Assembly: GCF_003449035.1 (NCBI RefSeq) | Contig: NZ_QRGB01000001.1 | Coordinates: 1,550,001 to 1,614,000, forward strand | Source of the DNA: Pedobacter indicus | GTDB lineage: Bacteria; Bacteroidota; Bacteroidia; Sphingobacteriales; Sphingobacteriaceae | DNA: 64,000 nt | Direction of reading: 5' to 3' | Shown here: in pieces, positions 25,987 to 36,100 of the stretch | Layout: the number at the start of each line of letters is the position of its first letter | Numbering within the stretch: the first letter of the stretch is position 1 | Program-made: the position numbers and the translations under genes | Notes under the pieces: generated by a model | The model's database searches: none | What the model was told of the DNA's origin: nothing | Seen by the model: the letters and a program-made list of their open reading frames with translations, nothing else

Positions 25987-28419
25987 ATGGCGTCATCTAT
26001 TACGTTTCGATTTTTATTATTTGGGGCAGTTTTCTTTATGTTCTCAAGTCTTTTTGCTCAGAACATTGTCAAAAATATTTCTGGGAAAGTTGTGGATGAT
26101 GAAATGGAACCTATCCCTTTGGCGACGGTCATGCTGCATGATATTGATCAAAAGGTGGTTCTCAGCGCTGTCACAGATAGTGTCGGCAAATTCAGTTTTC
26201 GGTATGAGGCACCAGGTAGATATTCAATAAAAGTAAAATACCTAGGATACGAAGATTATCAATCTCCTTTTTTTGTATTAGATGATGTCAATTTTAACAC
26301 CATCAGTCTTTCAATTTTAGAAAATAGTCTCAAAGAGGTAGAGATCAAAGCAAAAGCAAAAATTCTAGAAATTAACGGAGGAACCATTACCTATAATGTT
26401 GCCAACACAATTGGAGGACAGGATGTGTCAGCTTTGGAGGCTTTGAAGCGAGCACCGGGGGTATACGTTGAAAATGAAAATAGCATTACCCTAAATGGCA
26501 AAAGTGGCGTACAGATTTTATTGGATGGAAGGCAAACTTTTCTCTCCGGCACAGAGCTCACCGATCTCCTGAAGTCACTTTCTTCCAACAATCTCCAGTC
26601 AATAGAGATAATTAATAGCCCAACGGCTAAATTTGATGCAACCGGTTCTGCTGGTATAATAAATATCAAAACAAAAAAGAATCAGACAAAGGGCGTCAGT
26701 GGAACCATTACCAGCGGGGTCGCTTATGGTGTCAGTCCAAAGCAGAATCAGAATTTTACTTTTGGTTACCGGATTAACAAGATAAACCTATTCGGTAACT
26801 ACAGCCATACACTTGGCAATTACAATTATCTGTATGGAACCAACCGTGAACAGAATGGAAAATCCTATGACAGCCATACTGATGATATAGACAAACGCCA
26901 AAAAATGTCTAGCCAGGTAGGAATGGATTATTTTATTAATGATAAAAACACCATCGGTCTTATGGTAAATGGCAATTTTATTTTTGGGGGCGGTATTACT
27001 GATACCAAAACCGATATTAGAACCTTGCCTTCATCTGTGATTGATGAGTCTCTGGAGGCAGTAAATGACTATTATGGACAGGGTACCAGTCGTTACAACT
27101 TTAATTTGAATTACAAATATGAAGATACTCTTGGGCATGTTTTGAATATAGATGCTGATTACGGTTTTTTTGATAAATGGAATAAGAATCTTCAATCGAA
27201 TATCTATAGAGATAATCAAGAAACACTTATTAGCCAGAGTCTGTACCGCACACTCAATGGGATAGATATCAACTTAAAAGGAGTGAAGATCGACTATTCA
27301 GCGAATCTATGGCAGGGAAAATTCGAATCGGGCATAAAGTATTCGGTCGTTAACTCTGTGAATGATTCCCGGTTTTATCATGTTGATAAGGGATTGGATA
27401 GTCTTGACAATCAGCGTTCAAATAGTTTTCAATTTAATGAACGCATATCGAGTGCCTATGTGGACTATAAACAGACAGTACAAAACTGGTCCTTTCAAGC
27501 AGGATTACGGATGGAAATATCCGATTCTAAAGGTCTTCTTTTTTATAGGGAAAATGATATGGAACTGGATAACACGATTAAACGGAATTTTACCAACCTG
27601 TTTCCTTTTTTTGCAGTCACCGTAAAGCCCAAGGAGAACCATAATGTTTCTTTTTCTTATGGTAGACGGATTGAAAGACCAGCCTATCAGGATTTGAACC
27701 CTTTTGTCTACCTCCTTGATGAATTGTCCTTTTGGCAAGGTAACCCCTTCTTAAATCCGGAGTTGACACAGCGTTTGACCTTGCTGTATTCGTTTAAAAA
27801 TTCCACGGTAGTGTCTCTGAATTTCGCTTATACAGATGAGTTCAACGCTAGGGTTACAGACACTGTAGATATAGAAAAAATTGTAATGATAAGCAGGAAT
27901 GTAGGAACTCAAAAACACTGGTCTTTGTCATTGACACAAAATCTTACGCCAAAGCCATGGTGGGATATTACTTTCAACGGCTTGCTTTATTACATTCAAA
28001 ATAATGTTTCGTTTGATCAGTACAGGAATCTCGATCTGCAACAATTGGCAGGGCGAGTAACCTTGCAGCAGTCATTTCAACTGCCATTTAAGATGAAAGC
28101 TGAGGTGTCTGCCAGTTATAATTCCAACAGGTTGAGCGGAGCAAATAATTTTAGCAGAGCAGTCAGTCAGGTGGATCTTGGTCTTCAAAAGACTTTTATT
28201 AAGGATAAGGCAACACTAAGATTTGCAGTCAATGATATCTACAAAGGCAATAAGAGCAGATATACCCAAAGCTTTCCTGGCTTTGTCTCGACAAGCTATG
28301 GGTACTATGAATCAAGACAGGTCAGGCTTAGTTTTACTTATCGATTCAGCAGTGGTGCCTCGAAAACTCAGCGCACTAGAGATTCAGCCCTCGAGAATGA
28401 AAGTGGTAGAATAAAATAA
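25987..28419 (+). CDS. TonB-receptor-like outer membrane beta-barrel protein
   Basis: The 810-residue protein has a signal peptide ending FAQ (about residue 25), a carboxypeptidase-regulatory-like domain (ISGKVVDDEMEPIPLATVML), a plug-like domain (ALEALKRAPGV, then GKSGVQILLDGRQ and AGIINIKTKK) and a long beta-barrel. The barrel contains YGRRIERPAYQDLNPF and ends in an aromatic strand VRLSFTYRFSS followed by 20 charged residues. This matches the OMP_b-brl_3 group of TonB-dependent-like receptors. The substrate is unknown. No SusD partner is next to it, so it is not a typical glycan-uptake pair. Confidence 0.85.
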   Translation: MASSITFRFLLFGAVFFMFSSLFAQNIVKNISGKVVDDEMEPIPLATVMLHDIDQKVVLSAVTDSVGKFSFRYEAPGRYSIKVKYLGYEDYQSPFFVLDDVNFNTISLSILENSLKEVEIKAKAKILEINGGTITYNVANTIGGQDVSALEALKRAPGVYVENENSITLNGKSGVQILLDGRQTFLSGTELTDLLKSLSSNNLQSIEIINSPTAKFDATGSAGIINIKTKKNQTKGVSGTITSGVAYGVSPKQNQNFTFGYRINKINLFGNYSHTLGNYNYLYGTNREQNGKSYDSHTDDIDKRQKMSSQVGMDYFINDKNTIGLMVNGNFIFGGGITDTKTDIRTLPSSVIDESLEAVNDYYGQGTSRYNFNLNYKYEDTLGHVLNIDADYGFFDKWNKNLQSNIYRDNQETLISQSLYRTLNGIDINLKGVKIDYSANLWQGKFESGIKYSVVNSVNDSRFYHVDKGLDSLDNQRSNSFQFNERISSAYVDYKQTVQNWSFQAGLRMEISDSKGLLFYRENDMELDNTIKRNFTNLFPFFAVTVKPKENHNVSFSYGRRIERPAYQDLNPFVYLLDELSFWQGNPFLNPELTQRLTLLYSFKNSTVVSLNFAYTDEFNARVTDTVDIEKIVMISRNVGTQKHWSLSLTQNLTPKPWWDITFNGLLYYIQNNVSFDQYRNLDLQQLAGRVTLQQSFQLPFKMKAEVSASYNSNRLSGANNFSRAVSQVDLGLQKTFIKDKATLRFAVNDIYKGNKSRYTQSFPGFVSTSYGYYESRQVRLSFTYRFSSGASKTQRTRDSALENESGRIK

Positions 28420-28435
28420 TGCACAAAGCTGTTTT

Positions 28436-28743
28436 TTATTGGAGGGTAACCCTGCCATATACTGATTTGTCTGTCAGTGGATTTCTGCGCGTCTGATCTG
28501 CCCATGTCAGTAGGCTCTTTTTTCGAGCCATAGCCCCAGGCATAAATGCTTCATCATCATTATCTATCACATTCAGCTCAAGCCCAAATTGGGTTCCTGC
28601 CTTGGGCGTGATCCCAAGAACTTTCCAAGGTATCTTACATTCATATATGTAGCCTTTATTAAAATCCTTAAAAGAAGACTGGATCGTAGAAAGTGGCCCA
28701 CTATTAACCAATACACTTATCGTATCTGTACCATAGGTTAATT
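28436..28743 (-). pseudogene. C-terminal fragment of a CBM9-like carbohydrate-binding protein
   Basis: The minus-strand frame reads LTYGTDTISVLVNSGPLSTI, YECKIPWKVLGITPKAG, FGLELNVIDNDD and SVYGRVTL, the C-terminal part of family 9-like carbohydrate-binding modules. It is cut at 28744 by IS3 sequence and has no start of its own. It must be the end of a larger secreted protein. Confidence 0.7.
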
Positions 28744-28926
28744 GCAGAAAGCTTCTTCAAGACGTTGAAAACGGAAATGGTATATCACAGAAAATTTAAA
28801 ACCAGGACACAGGCAAAACTTGAGATATTCGATTACATCGAGGTGTGGTACAACAGAAAAAGAAGACATTCTGCACTCGATTACCAAACCCTCCATCCAG
28901 ATGGAACAGGTGATGATGAAAAATAA
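28744..28926 (+). pseudogene. IS3-family OrfB C-terminal relic
   Basis: The frame reads SFFKTLKTEMVYHRKFKTR, then LEIFDYIEVWYNRKRRHSALDYQT, the conserved end of IS3-family transposases including the last catalytic-region signature. Its 5' part is missing. The right IS end is probably near 28975. It points away from the OrfA relic at 23144-23356. Confidence 0.85.
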
Positions 28927-29321
28927 AACAGAAGCTGCCTAAAATGTCTCTACTTTTCTATTGCAATTCCAAAAGGCTATAGGACTTGTCTTAATCCAGA
29001 ATTTTAAGAACAGCGGATACATTATATATAAAAGAACTGCCATTCCCGCCAATAAAAAAGGCATCCATTCCAAGGAAATGATAGTGTTGATAAAGTTTAT
29101 CTAGTAACTCTTCTTCAAGTTAAAATTTATTCGTGGACATTTAGAAAAGATAGTTCGCAATTGTGTCTATTTTCATTATTTACGAGAATGGTGGCAAGTA
29201 AATTCCGAAAGCAATGATTGTTGTTGTCGTGAATTTTCGTACCTTTATAACAACAAAGTACATTGACTATCGAACCGATTCTATCAAGAAATGCCAAAAA
29301 GCCTACAAAGTAGGACGAATT
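28927..29321. other. IS end plus non-coding stretch
   Basis: After the IS end the sequence shows no credible gene and many stops in all frames. Short inverted segments occur, but none with a T-run. Confidence 0.4.
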
Positions 29322-29344
29322 AAATGGGACCTATTCGGTTACCC
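29322..29344 (+). repeat. 23-bp direct repeat, right end of element B
   Basis: This is an exact second copy of the repeat at 16551-16573. It lies 59 bases left of the att copy, so the two copies mark both ends of element B as candidate integrase arm sites. Confidence 0.65.
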
Positions 29345-29403
29345 TTTTTGCAGATCACTTGATAATGAGCACATAATCAACGAATTAGGATAGTGGTAGA
29401 AAA

Positions 29404-29423
29404 TCCTGCCACCCCGACGGAAA
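29404..29423 (+). other. Attachment-site junction between elements B and C (tRNA-Pro 3' end)
   Basis: TCCTGCCACCCCGACGGAAA is identical to 16439-16458. The second integrase gene starts 293 bases to the right. Confidence 0.75.
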
Positions 29424-29440
29424 CCAGTTCATCTGGATCC

Positions 29441-29476
29441 AAAAGCCTCTAAATCATACGATTTAGGGGCTTTTTT
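29441..29476 (+). terminator. Terminator beside the second attachment site
   Basis: AAAAGCCTCTAAATC / GATTTAGGGGCTTTT form 15-bp arms with one G-T pair and loop ATAC, then TT. It is homologous in layout to 16476-16517. Confidence 0.8.
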
Positions 29477-29520
29477 GCTTTTAAACAGTTCATATTAATT
29501 CGTTTCAATCCATACCTTCT

Positions 29521-29539
29521 GAGAACTATTAGGTGACCT
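29521..29539 (+). repeat. Subterminal repeat at the left end of element C
   Basis: GAGAACTATTAGGTGACCT is a 17/19 match to the repeat at 16361-16379. Further GGTGACC/GGTCACC copies occur near 29560 and 29655, suggesting an array of integrase arm sites. Confidence 0.6.
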
Positions 29540-29716
29540 CATTTATTTTTTTAAATTTGGTCACCGGAAAGAGTTTAAGTATTTGATATACAGATTATTG
29601 TATCAATAATATTTAGACTCAAATAGATCAAGATGAATTACTTTTTTGGCTTTCTGGTGACCTGTTTGGACAGAATAGTTCATATCAGTTTATGTTAATC
29701 TTTAAAAAAGTAGTGT

Positions 29717-30973
29717 ATGAGAACAGCAAACACATTCGGTGTTCATTTCATTCTTCGAATGAACAAAGAAAAAAACGGAAGCGCTCCGATTTATGTAAGA
29801 ATTACAGTCAACGGAGCCAGAATTGAGATGTCCCTCAAGAAAAGAGTAAAACTTTCTGATTGGAATCCGTCAAGAGGCATTGCAAAAACGAAAAATACCG
29901 ATCTTAAAATCCTCAATGGATTTCTGGAGCAAGTAAGAGGCATTCTATCGGGTTATTATCAGGAGATGGTTATGGCCAAGAAGTTAATCACCCCTGAGGC
30001 AATTAAGAATATGTATTTGGGAGAAGTGGAACAGGAAAACACACTTCACTCATTGATAGAGTATCATAATTTACACATGAAAGAAGTCCTCGCCTTTGGA
30101 ACGCTTAAAAATTATTTCACAACAGCAAAGTACCTAAAGGAATTTGTGTTACAACAGTTCAAGAAGCCCGATATCTATCTCTCCGAACTGGATTATAAAT
30201 TTATCACTCAATTCGAGTATTTTTTGCGGACCTATGAACCAACCGATCACCACAAGGGAATGGCGAACAACGGCGTCATGAAACATCTGGAGCGGTTTCG
30301 TAAAATGGTGCGCCTAGGTGTAAAACTCGGCTGGATCGAAAAGAATCCCTTCGAACTTTACAAACTAAAGATGCAAAAAGTAGAGCGCGACTTTTTAACC
30401 AGCGATGAACTGTCTAAAATTGAGAAAAAAGAGTTCTCGGTACAGCGCATTCAATATGCGAAAGATCTTTTTGTTTTCAGCTGCTACACCGGGATCGCCT
30501 ACATCGACGTAATGCAGTTGACCCCAGATAATATTCTCTTGGGAACCGATGGTAATCGTTGGATCAAAACGATGCGTGAAAAAACCGACACGTCAGTTAA
30601 TGTCCCTATCCTTCCAAAGGCAGCAGCGATCATTGAAAAATACAAAGACAATCCTCGGGCAATTGCACACGGCACAATGTTTCCAGTGATTTCAAACCAA
30701 AAGCTGAACAGCTATCTAAAAGAAGTGGCCGATCTATGCGGCATCAAGAAGCATTTAACGTTTCACCTGGCGAGACACACCTTCGCCACCTCGGTTACCC
30801 TTTCCAATGGAGTTCCCATTGAGACGGTGAGTAAGATGTTAGGGCACACCACCATCAGGACAACCCAGATTTACGCAAAGGTAGTTGAGCAGAAGGTTAG
30901 TCAGGATATGGCGAATCTTAGGAATCGTTTAGAGGAGAATGAAGAGAGTAAATTAAGAGCTTTGAAAGGTTAA
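29717..30973 (+). CDS. Tyrosine recombinase (integrase) of element C
   Basis: The 418-residue protein is clearly homologous to the element B integrase along its length (same blocks ITVNGARIEMSLKKRVKLSDW, NNGVMKHLERFRKMV, FSCYTGIAYIDV, HLARHTFATSVTLSNGVPIE, LGHTTIRTTQIYAKVVE). The catalytic HxxR, H and Y are present. As in the other enzyme, the first catalytic Arg is replaced (GIAYIDV). It should act at the adjacent tRNA-Pro-like site. The next gene (ORF6N) starts 13 bases later. No AlbA_2 or mob genes follow; metal-resistance genes do. Confidence 0.93.
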   Translation: MRTANTFGVHFILRMNKEKNGSAPIYVRITVNGARIEMSLKKRVKLSDWNPSRGIAKTKNTDLKILNGFLEQVRGILSGYYQEMVMAKKLITPEAIKNMYLGEVEQENTLHSLIEYHNLHMKEVLAFGTLKNYFTTAKYLKEFVLQQFKKPDIYLSELDYKFITQFEYFLRTYEPTDHHKGMANNGVMKHLERFRKMVRLGVKLGWIEKNPFELYKLKMQKVERDFLTSDELSKIEKKEFSVQRIQYAKDLFVFSCYTGIAYIDVMQLTPDNILLGTDGNRWIKTMREKTDTSVNVPILPKAAAIIEKYKDNPRAIAHGTMFPVISNQKLNSYLKEVADLCGIKKHLTFHLARHTFATSVTLSNGVPIETVSKMLGHTTIRTTQIYAKVVEQKVSQDMANLRNRLEENEESKLRALKG

Positions 30974-30986
30974 TTATTTTTAAGTT

Positions 30987-31526
30987 ATGGAAAACAAAGA
31001 ATTAAGAATACCAGATGAAATTGTCATCAGCAAGATTTACTATATCAGGAATCAAAAAGTAATGTTTGATTCAGATTTGGCGGCACTTTATGAAGTTGAA
31101 ACCAAACAGCTCAAACGACAAGTAAGACGTAATATAGAGCGTTTTCCAGAAGATTTCATGTTCGAATTGACTCCTGAAGAATCCCGATATTCAAGGAGCC
31201 AAAATGGCACCTTGAAGCAAGGCGGAAATATAAAATATGCGCCTATGGTATTTACAGAACAGGGCGTAGCAATGTTGTCAAGCGTGCTCAATAGTTCGCG
31301 AGCAATTCAAGTCAACATTCAGATAATCCGAGTATTCACTCATATACGTCAAATGCTTGCCGATAATATTGAGATTCGGTTAGAAGTTGAAAAAATCAAG
31401 TCCAAACTGAATAACCAAGATAAAAACATGGAGATTGTGTTTAAGTACTTGGATGAGTTGCTGGAAAAACAGGACCACCCTAGTCCACCAAGAAAACGGA
31501 TTGGCTTCAAACCGGATGATTTGTAA
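30987..31526 (+). CDS. ORF6N domain protein
   Basis: The 179-residue protein has an ORF6N domain (residues 8-95: IYYIRNQKVMFDSDLAALYEV, KRQVRRNIERFPEDFMFEL, FTEQGVAMLSSVLNS) and a C-terminal coiled coil. ORF6N proteins are presumed DNA-binding and frequent in phages and ICEs, often next to integrases. Here it probably shares the integrase transcript. It may regulate integration, but no target is known. Confidence 0.9.
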   Translation: MENKELRIPDEIVISKIYYIRNQKVMFDSDLAALYEVETKQLKRQVRRNIERFPEDFMFELTPEESRYSRSQNGTLKQGGNIKYAPMVFTEQGVAMLSSVLNSSRAIQVNIQIIRVFTHIRQMLADNIEIRLEVEKIKSKLNNQDKNMEIVFKYLDELLEKQDHPSPPRKRIGFKPDDL

Positions 31527-31575
31527 TTTTGGTTCGCCTCTTTTACATTTTATGCATAATTTCTTTTATTAAGGG

Positions 31576-31610
31576 ATTGTAAACTTTATGACTTTAAGAC
31601 TGTTAAGATT
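31576..31610 (+). promoter_or_regulatory. Regulatory element upstream of the first copper-storage gene
   Basis: ATTGTAAACTTTATGACTTT and the following 15 bases match a block at 47014-47048 in 26 of the first 31 positions. It lies 51 bases before the csp-like gene. A shorter block TGGCTTTAGAACA (31613-31625) recurs at 47433-47445 before the second csp-like gene. Confidence 0.5.
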
Positions 31611-31660
31611 TATGGCTTTAGAACATCAATGAATTAAATAATAACTTAAAACTACAAATC

Positions 31661-32005
31661 ATGTCACACCAACAATACCAGAACTGCATCGACGCGTGCT
31701 ATGCATGTGCGGTTGCCTGCAGCCATTGTGCTTCAGAATGTTTAAAGGAAGAAAACGTCCGGGAATTGAGAAGATGTATCCAGTTAGACTTGGAATGTGC
31801 ATCTATTTGTAAATCCTCGGCTGATATAATGAGCTTGGGAAGCAACTTCAGCGGTAATATCTGCCGGGTTTGCGCGGATATCTGTCAGACTTGTGCAGAC
31901 GAATGCGAAAAGCATGCTGAAATGGGCATGAATCACTGCCGAGATTGTGCCCAAGCGTGTAGAAAGTGTGCGCAGGCCTGCGAAGAAATGTCAGCTGCGG
32001 CCTAG
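31661..32005 (+). CDS. Four-helix bundle copper-storage protein (Csp-like), copy 1
   Basis: The 114-residue protein has about 20 cysteines in repeated CxxxC spacing (CIDACYACAVACSHCASEC, CIQLDLECASIC, CRVCADICQTCADEC, CRDCAQACRKCAQAC). This is the pattern of the four-helix bundle copper-storage (Csp/DUF326) family, which fills the bundle core with Cu(I). It has no signal peptide, so it is cytosolic. A near-identical copy lies at 47498-47842. A 14-bp hairpin follows the stop. Confidence 0.93.
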   Translation: MSHQQYQNCIDACYACAVACSHCASECLKEENVRELRRCIQLDLECASICKSSADIMSLGSNFSGNICRVCADICQTCADECEKHAEMGMNHCRDCAQACRKCAQACEEMSAAA

Positions 32006-32075
32006 ATTTCTCAAAAGTGATTTAGTTCCTACTATTTGTTTAAATGATATAAAAATGAAGTTTCTGAACATGGAA

Positions 32076-32115
32076 AGATTCCCCTAAGTAGAATCACTTA
32101 GGGGAATCTACTTTA
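32076..32115. terminator. Hairpin after copper-storage gene copy 1
   Basis: AGATTCCCCTAAGT and ACTTAGGGGAATCT form a perfect 14-bp stem with a 6-base loop, followed by ACTTTA. It lies 71 bases after the stop. Confidence 0.7.
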
Positions 32116-32176
32116 TTGGCCATATCAAATTGACCTTCACATATTTGGATGCGCACAAAAACGTATCGGCACCTTT

Positions 32177-32523
32177 ATGGAACACATAATAGTTGTCAAA
32201 GTGGCCATACCGCTGGTTATTTTTTTTGTACTGATGTTCCTTATCAGCGTTTTTATCAACAGGTCACTTCAGGTGCCTTTAAAAATGCATCCATTGCCTT
32301 TACTGCCACGGGCAATAATTTCGAACTTACCATGGCGGTCTCGATCGCAGTATTTGGTATCCATTCACCGCAGGCCTTTGTTGGCGTTATCGGTCCTTTG
32401 GTAGAAGTACCGGTATTAATATTACTGGTCCGTGTAAGTTTATGGTTGAGAGAAAAGTATTATTTGTTCTCTATCAAGAATAAAGTAACCCAATATCGGG
32501 TATCACTATTTAATGTTAACTAA
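32177..32523 (+). pseudogene. ACR3-type arsenite pump relic
   Basis: Two frames together give [21 protein letters not shown], then, after a shift near 32265, [20 protein letters not shown] and [20 protein letters not shown], the last membrane segments of ACR3 arsenite transporters. The upstream seven-eighths of the gene is missing. It is a scar of an arsenic-resistance operon. Confidence 0.75.
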
Positions 32524-32597
32524 GATTAGTTAATAGAGAGCAGCAACAGTTTTTGCACAACCTGTGCATCGATTAATTCGTATATTTGTAAAAATTT

Positions 32598-32993
32598 ATG
32601 AAAACAATTGCTTCCATATTGATGTCGTTTCTATTCTTTTTTCAGGGAATTAGCATTGATATGGACTTTTGTGGGCCAGTTAAAGCAATTTCAAGCATTA
32701 TTTCCCATTACCAAGACCATAAAATTTACGGTGACTCTTTCCTTGAATATGTAGTTGAAGATTACATCGATAATGATGCAAAAAATGAAGGACATCATAA
32801 TAATTCGGATAAAGAGAATATACCGGTTCATTCGAATCATCAATGTTGTCATCCTTTGATGTTATTTGTTGCCAACAACAATACGGATCCGGTCAATCTA
32901 TTAAAGTTTGAAGATAAAGAGCCGTTCAATTTATATACAGTTAACTTCTATCCCAGATATCTGGAATCTCTCTTCCAACCCCCTCAAGTATAA
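32598..32993 (+). CDS. Small secreted His/Cys protein of metal-efflux operons (HYC_CC_PP-like)
   Basis: The 131-residue protein has a signal peptide (residues 1-20) and then an acidic region and a HHNNSDKENIPVHSNHQCCH stretch with clustered His and Cys. Proteins of this plan lie upstream of CzcA-type pumps in Flavobacteria and Sphingobacteria. A periplasmic role in binding or sensing metal is inferred. The pump gene follows after 115 bases. Confidence 0.7.
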   Translation: MKTIASILMSFLFFFQGISIDMDFCGPVKAISSIISHYQDHKIYGDSFLEYVVEDYIDNDAKNEGHHNNSDKENIPVHSNHQCCHPLMLFVANNNTDPVNLLKFEDKEPFNLYTVNFYPRYLESLFQPPQV

Positions 32994-33108
32994 TTCAGTT
33001 TTACGGATAGCTATATCCTAACGGGATGCTTCTCAAGATAAGCATTGCGTAATAAATGCGTTGCACCTATTTGCATCGTAAATCTTCAACTGAATTAATA
33101 TTTTTTCT

Positions 33109-36100
33109 ATGATTAATAAAATCATTTCATTTTCCATAAATAATAAATTTATTATTGGCTTGTTCATAGTGGCACTAGTGGGTACCGGTATCTGGTCTAT
33201 GTCCACTATAAATTTGGGCTCCGTACCTGATATTACGAACAACCAAGTACAAGTTATTACCGTGGCCCCAAACTTGGGGACAGAAGATATAGAACAATTT
33301 GTAACTTTTCCGGTGGAGTTGGCCATGGCGAATCTGCCTGACGTGGTCGAACTGCGTTCGGTGTCTCGTTTTGGTCTGTCTGTAGTTACTATTGTTTTTA
33401 AGGATGAGACTGGAACCTATCTACCACGACAATTAGTACAAGAAAAATTAACTGAAGTTGCTGAAGAAATTCCCGAAGGTTTCGGCACACCTTTTATGGC
33501 TCCAATTACAACAGGTTTGGGGGAAATCTATCAGTACACCCTTAAAGTAAAGGAAGGTTATGAAGAAAAATATGATGCAACGGAGCTACGCACCATCCAA
33601 GATTGGATCGTAAAACGCCAAATGGCATTAGTTCCTGGAGTTGTAGAAGTAAATGCTTTTGGGGGTTATGTAAAGCAATATGAGGTTGCCATAAATCCAG
33701 GTAAGTTAAAAAGCTTTGGCATCACGATGAATCAGGTTTTTGAAGCCCTTGAAGTGAATAATGCCAATACGGGCGGTGCCTATATTGAAAAAAACCACCA
33801 AGCCAATTTTATCCGTGGCGAAGGCTTGGCACGAAGTATTGAAGATTTGGAGAACACGGTGGTAACCACTCAAAACGGAAGCCCTGTCTTGATTCGCGAT
33901 GTTGCCGAAAAAGTGGGTTACGGAAGCCAAGTGCGCTACGGTGCATTTACCCAAGATGGTCATGAAACTGTTGGCGGACAGATTCTGATGCTAAAAGGCG
34001 AAAGCCCGGCTAAGGTAATAGAAAATGTCGAAACGCGTATAAAGGAAATACAAAAATCCTTGCCTGAAGGCGTATATATCGATACATTCTTAAGCCAAAG
34101 TGAACTGATTGAGAGAACCACAAGTACCGTTAAAACAAATCTAATTGAAGGGGCACTCATTGTAATATTCGTTTTGGTACTCCTTTTAGGTAGCTTCCGG
34201 GGCGGTTTGATAGCAGCTTCGATAATCCCCTTGTGCTTATTGTTCGCATTTATTTTGATGAAGCAATTTGGTATTTGGGCAAATTTAATGTCCTTGGGTG
34301 CAATTGATTTTGGAATTATTGTTGACGGCGCGGTAATTATAGTGGAGGGAACGGTTTTTCACATTTATCAACGGATGAAGAAATCCAATGCAATTATGGG
34401 ACAATCCGAGATGGATGAAATAGCCTATGATTCTTCAAGTAAAATGATGAATTCTGCCTTCTTCGGTCAACTAATTGTTCTTATTGTTTTTACACCTATT
34501 CTGTTTTTAACTGGTGTGGAAGGGAAAATGTTCCGACCAATGGCGTTCACCTTTGGTTTTGCGGTTTTAGGAGCAATAATCCTTTGTCTTACCTACGTGC
34601 CAGTGATGTCGTCATTATTTTTAAAACCTGCCAAAAATCAAAATAGTTGGTTTGCTAAATTTGAAAATAAGATCGACAGAATCAGTAATAAAATTATGGG
34701 GGTTTTGAATCGTGCCTATCTGCCCATATTGAATTTTGCACTTCGTTTTAAAGCAGGAGTTATTATCGGCGCGGTTGCGCTATTCTTGATTGCAGGAATT
34801 ATTTTTAGCAATATGGGAGCAGAATTTGTCCCAAAATTTGATGAAGGCGATATTGCCTTTCAAGCATTAATAAAACCGGGGAGCAGTCTTACAGAATCGA
34901 TTGAAGCTTCAGAGAAACTTCAGAATTTAATCAATGAGTTTCCGGAAGTAAAAACGGTAGTTTCAAGAATTGGGGTGGCAGAAATACCAACAGACCCTAT
35001 GCCAATGGACATTGCCGATAGTTACATTATTCTTGAAAAGGACAAGAGTAAATGGACTTCCGCCGACAGCAAAGAAGAACTCATTGAAAAAATACAAGAA
35101 AAAATCTCAGTTGTTCCGGGTGTAAATTTCGTGTTTACCCAACCCGTGGAACTTCGTTTTAATGAATTGCTTACTGGAGTTCGTGAGGACGTGGCCATCA
35201 AATTGTATGGAGAAGATTTGGGCGTGCTGGCAGACAAGGTACAGGAAATCGCAGCGGTAATACGTGAAGTGCCGGGTGCAGCAGACCTTAACGTAGAGGC
35301 TACAAGCGGTTTGCCACAAATGACAGTGGTGTATAACCGCGCAAAAATGGCACAATACGGTGTAACCGTGGATAAATTGAATGATTATGTAAGTGCCGCC
35401 TTTGCAGGCGAAAAGGCAGGTGTGATTTTTGAAGGCGAAAAGCGTTTTGATGTGGTCATCAGGTTGGCAGAGGACTTTAGACAAGACATCAATAGCTTAA
35501 AAAATCTTTATATAGACCTGCCGAACGGTGCTCAAGTGCCTCTAAAGGAAGTCGCGGATATCAGTTATAAATCCGGGCCAATGCAAATTTCAAGGGACAA
35601 CACTATGCGTCGTATATCTGTGGGTGTAAATGTTCGTGGACGCGATGTTAAATCGATGGTCGAGGAAATTCAGCAAAAACTGGAAACGGAAGTGGAACTG
35701 CCACCAGGTTATTACGTCACTTATGGAGGATCATTTGAAAACCTGCAACGTGCATCAGACCGATTGATGATAGTGGTGCCCATCGTTCTGCTAACAATAT
35801 TTATCCTGCTTTATTTCGCTTTAAATTCATTTTCACAGGCTTTGATGATTTATATGGCAGTGCCTTTGTCGGCAATAGGCGGGGTTTTCGTTTTGTTGAT
35901 CCGTGGAATGCCTTTCAGTATTTCGGCAGGGGTCGGGTTTATCGTACTCTTTGGAGTAGCGGTTTTAAACGGTCTGATACTCATAAACAAATTCAATGAA
36001 TTAAAAGAAAGTGGAATGACAGATTTAAAAAAACGTATATACGAAGCTACGCACGAACGTTTACGCCCCATTTTATTGACTGCCATTACAACAATTATGG

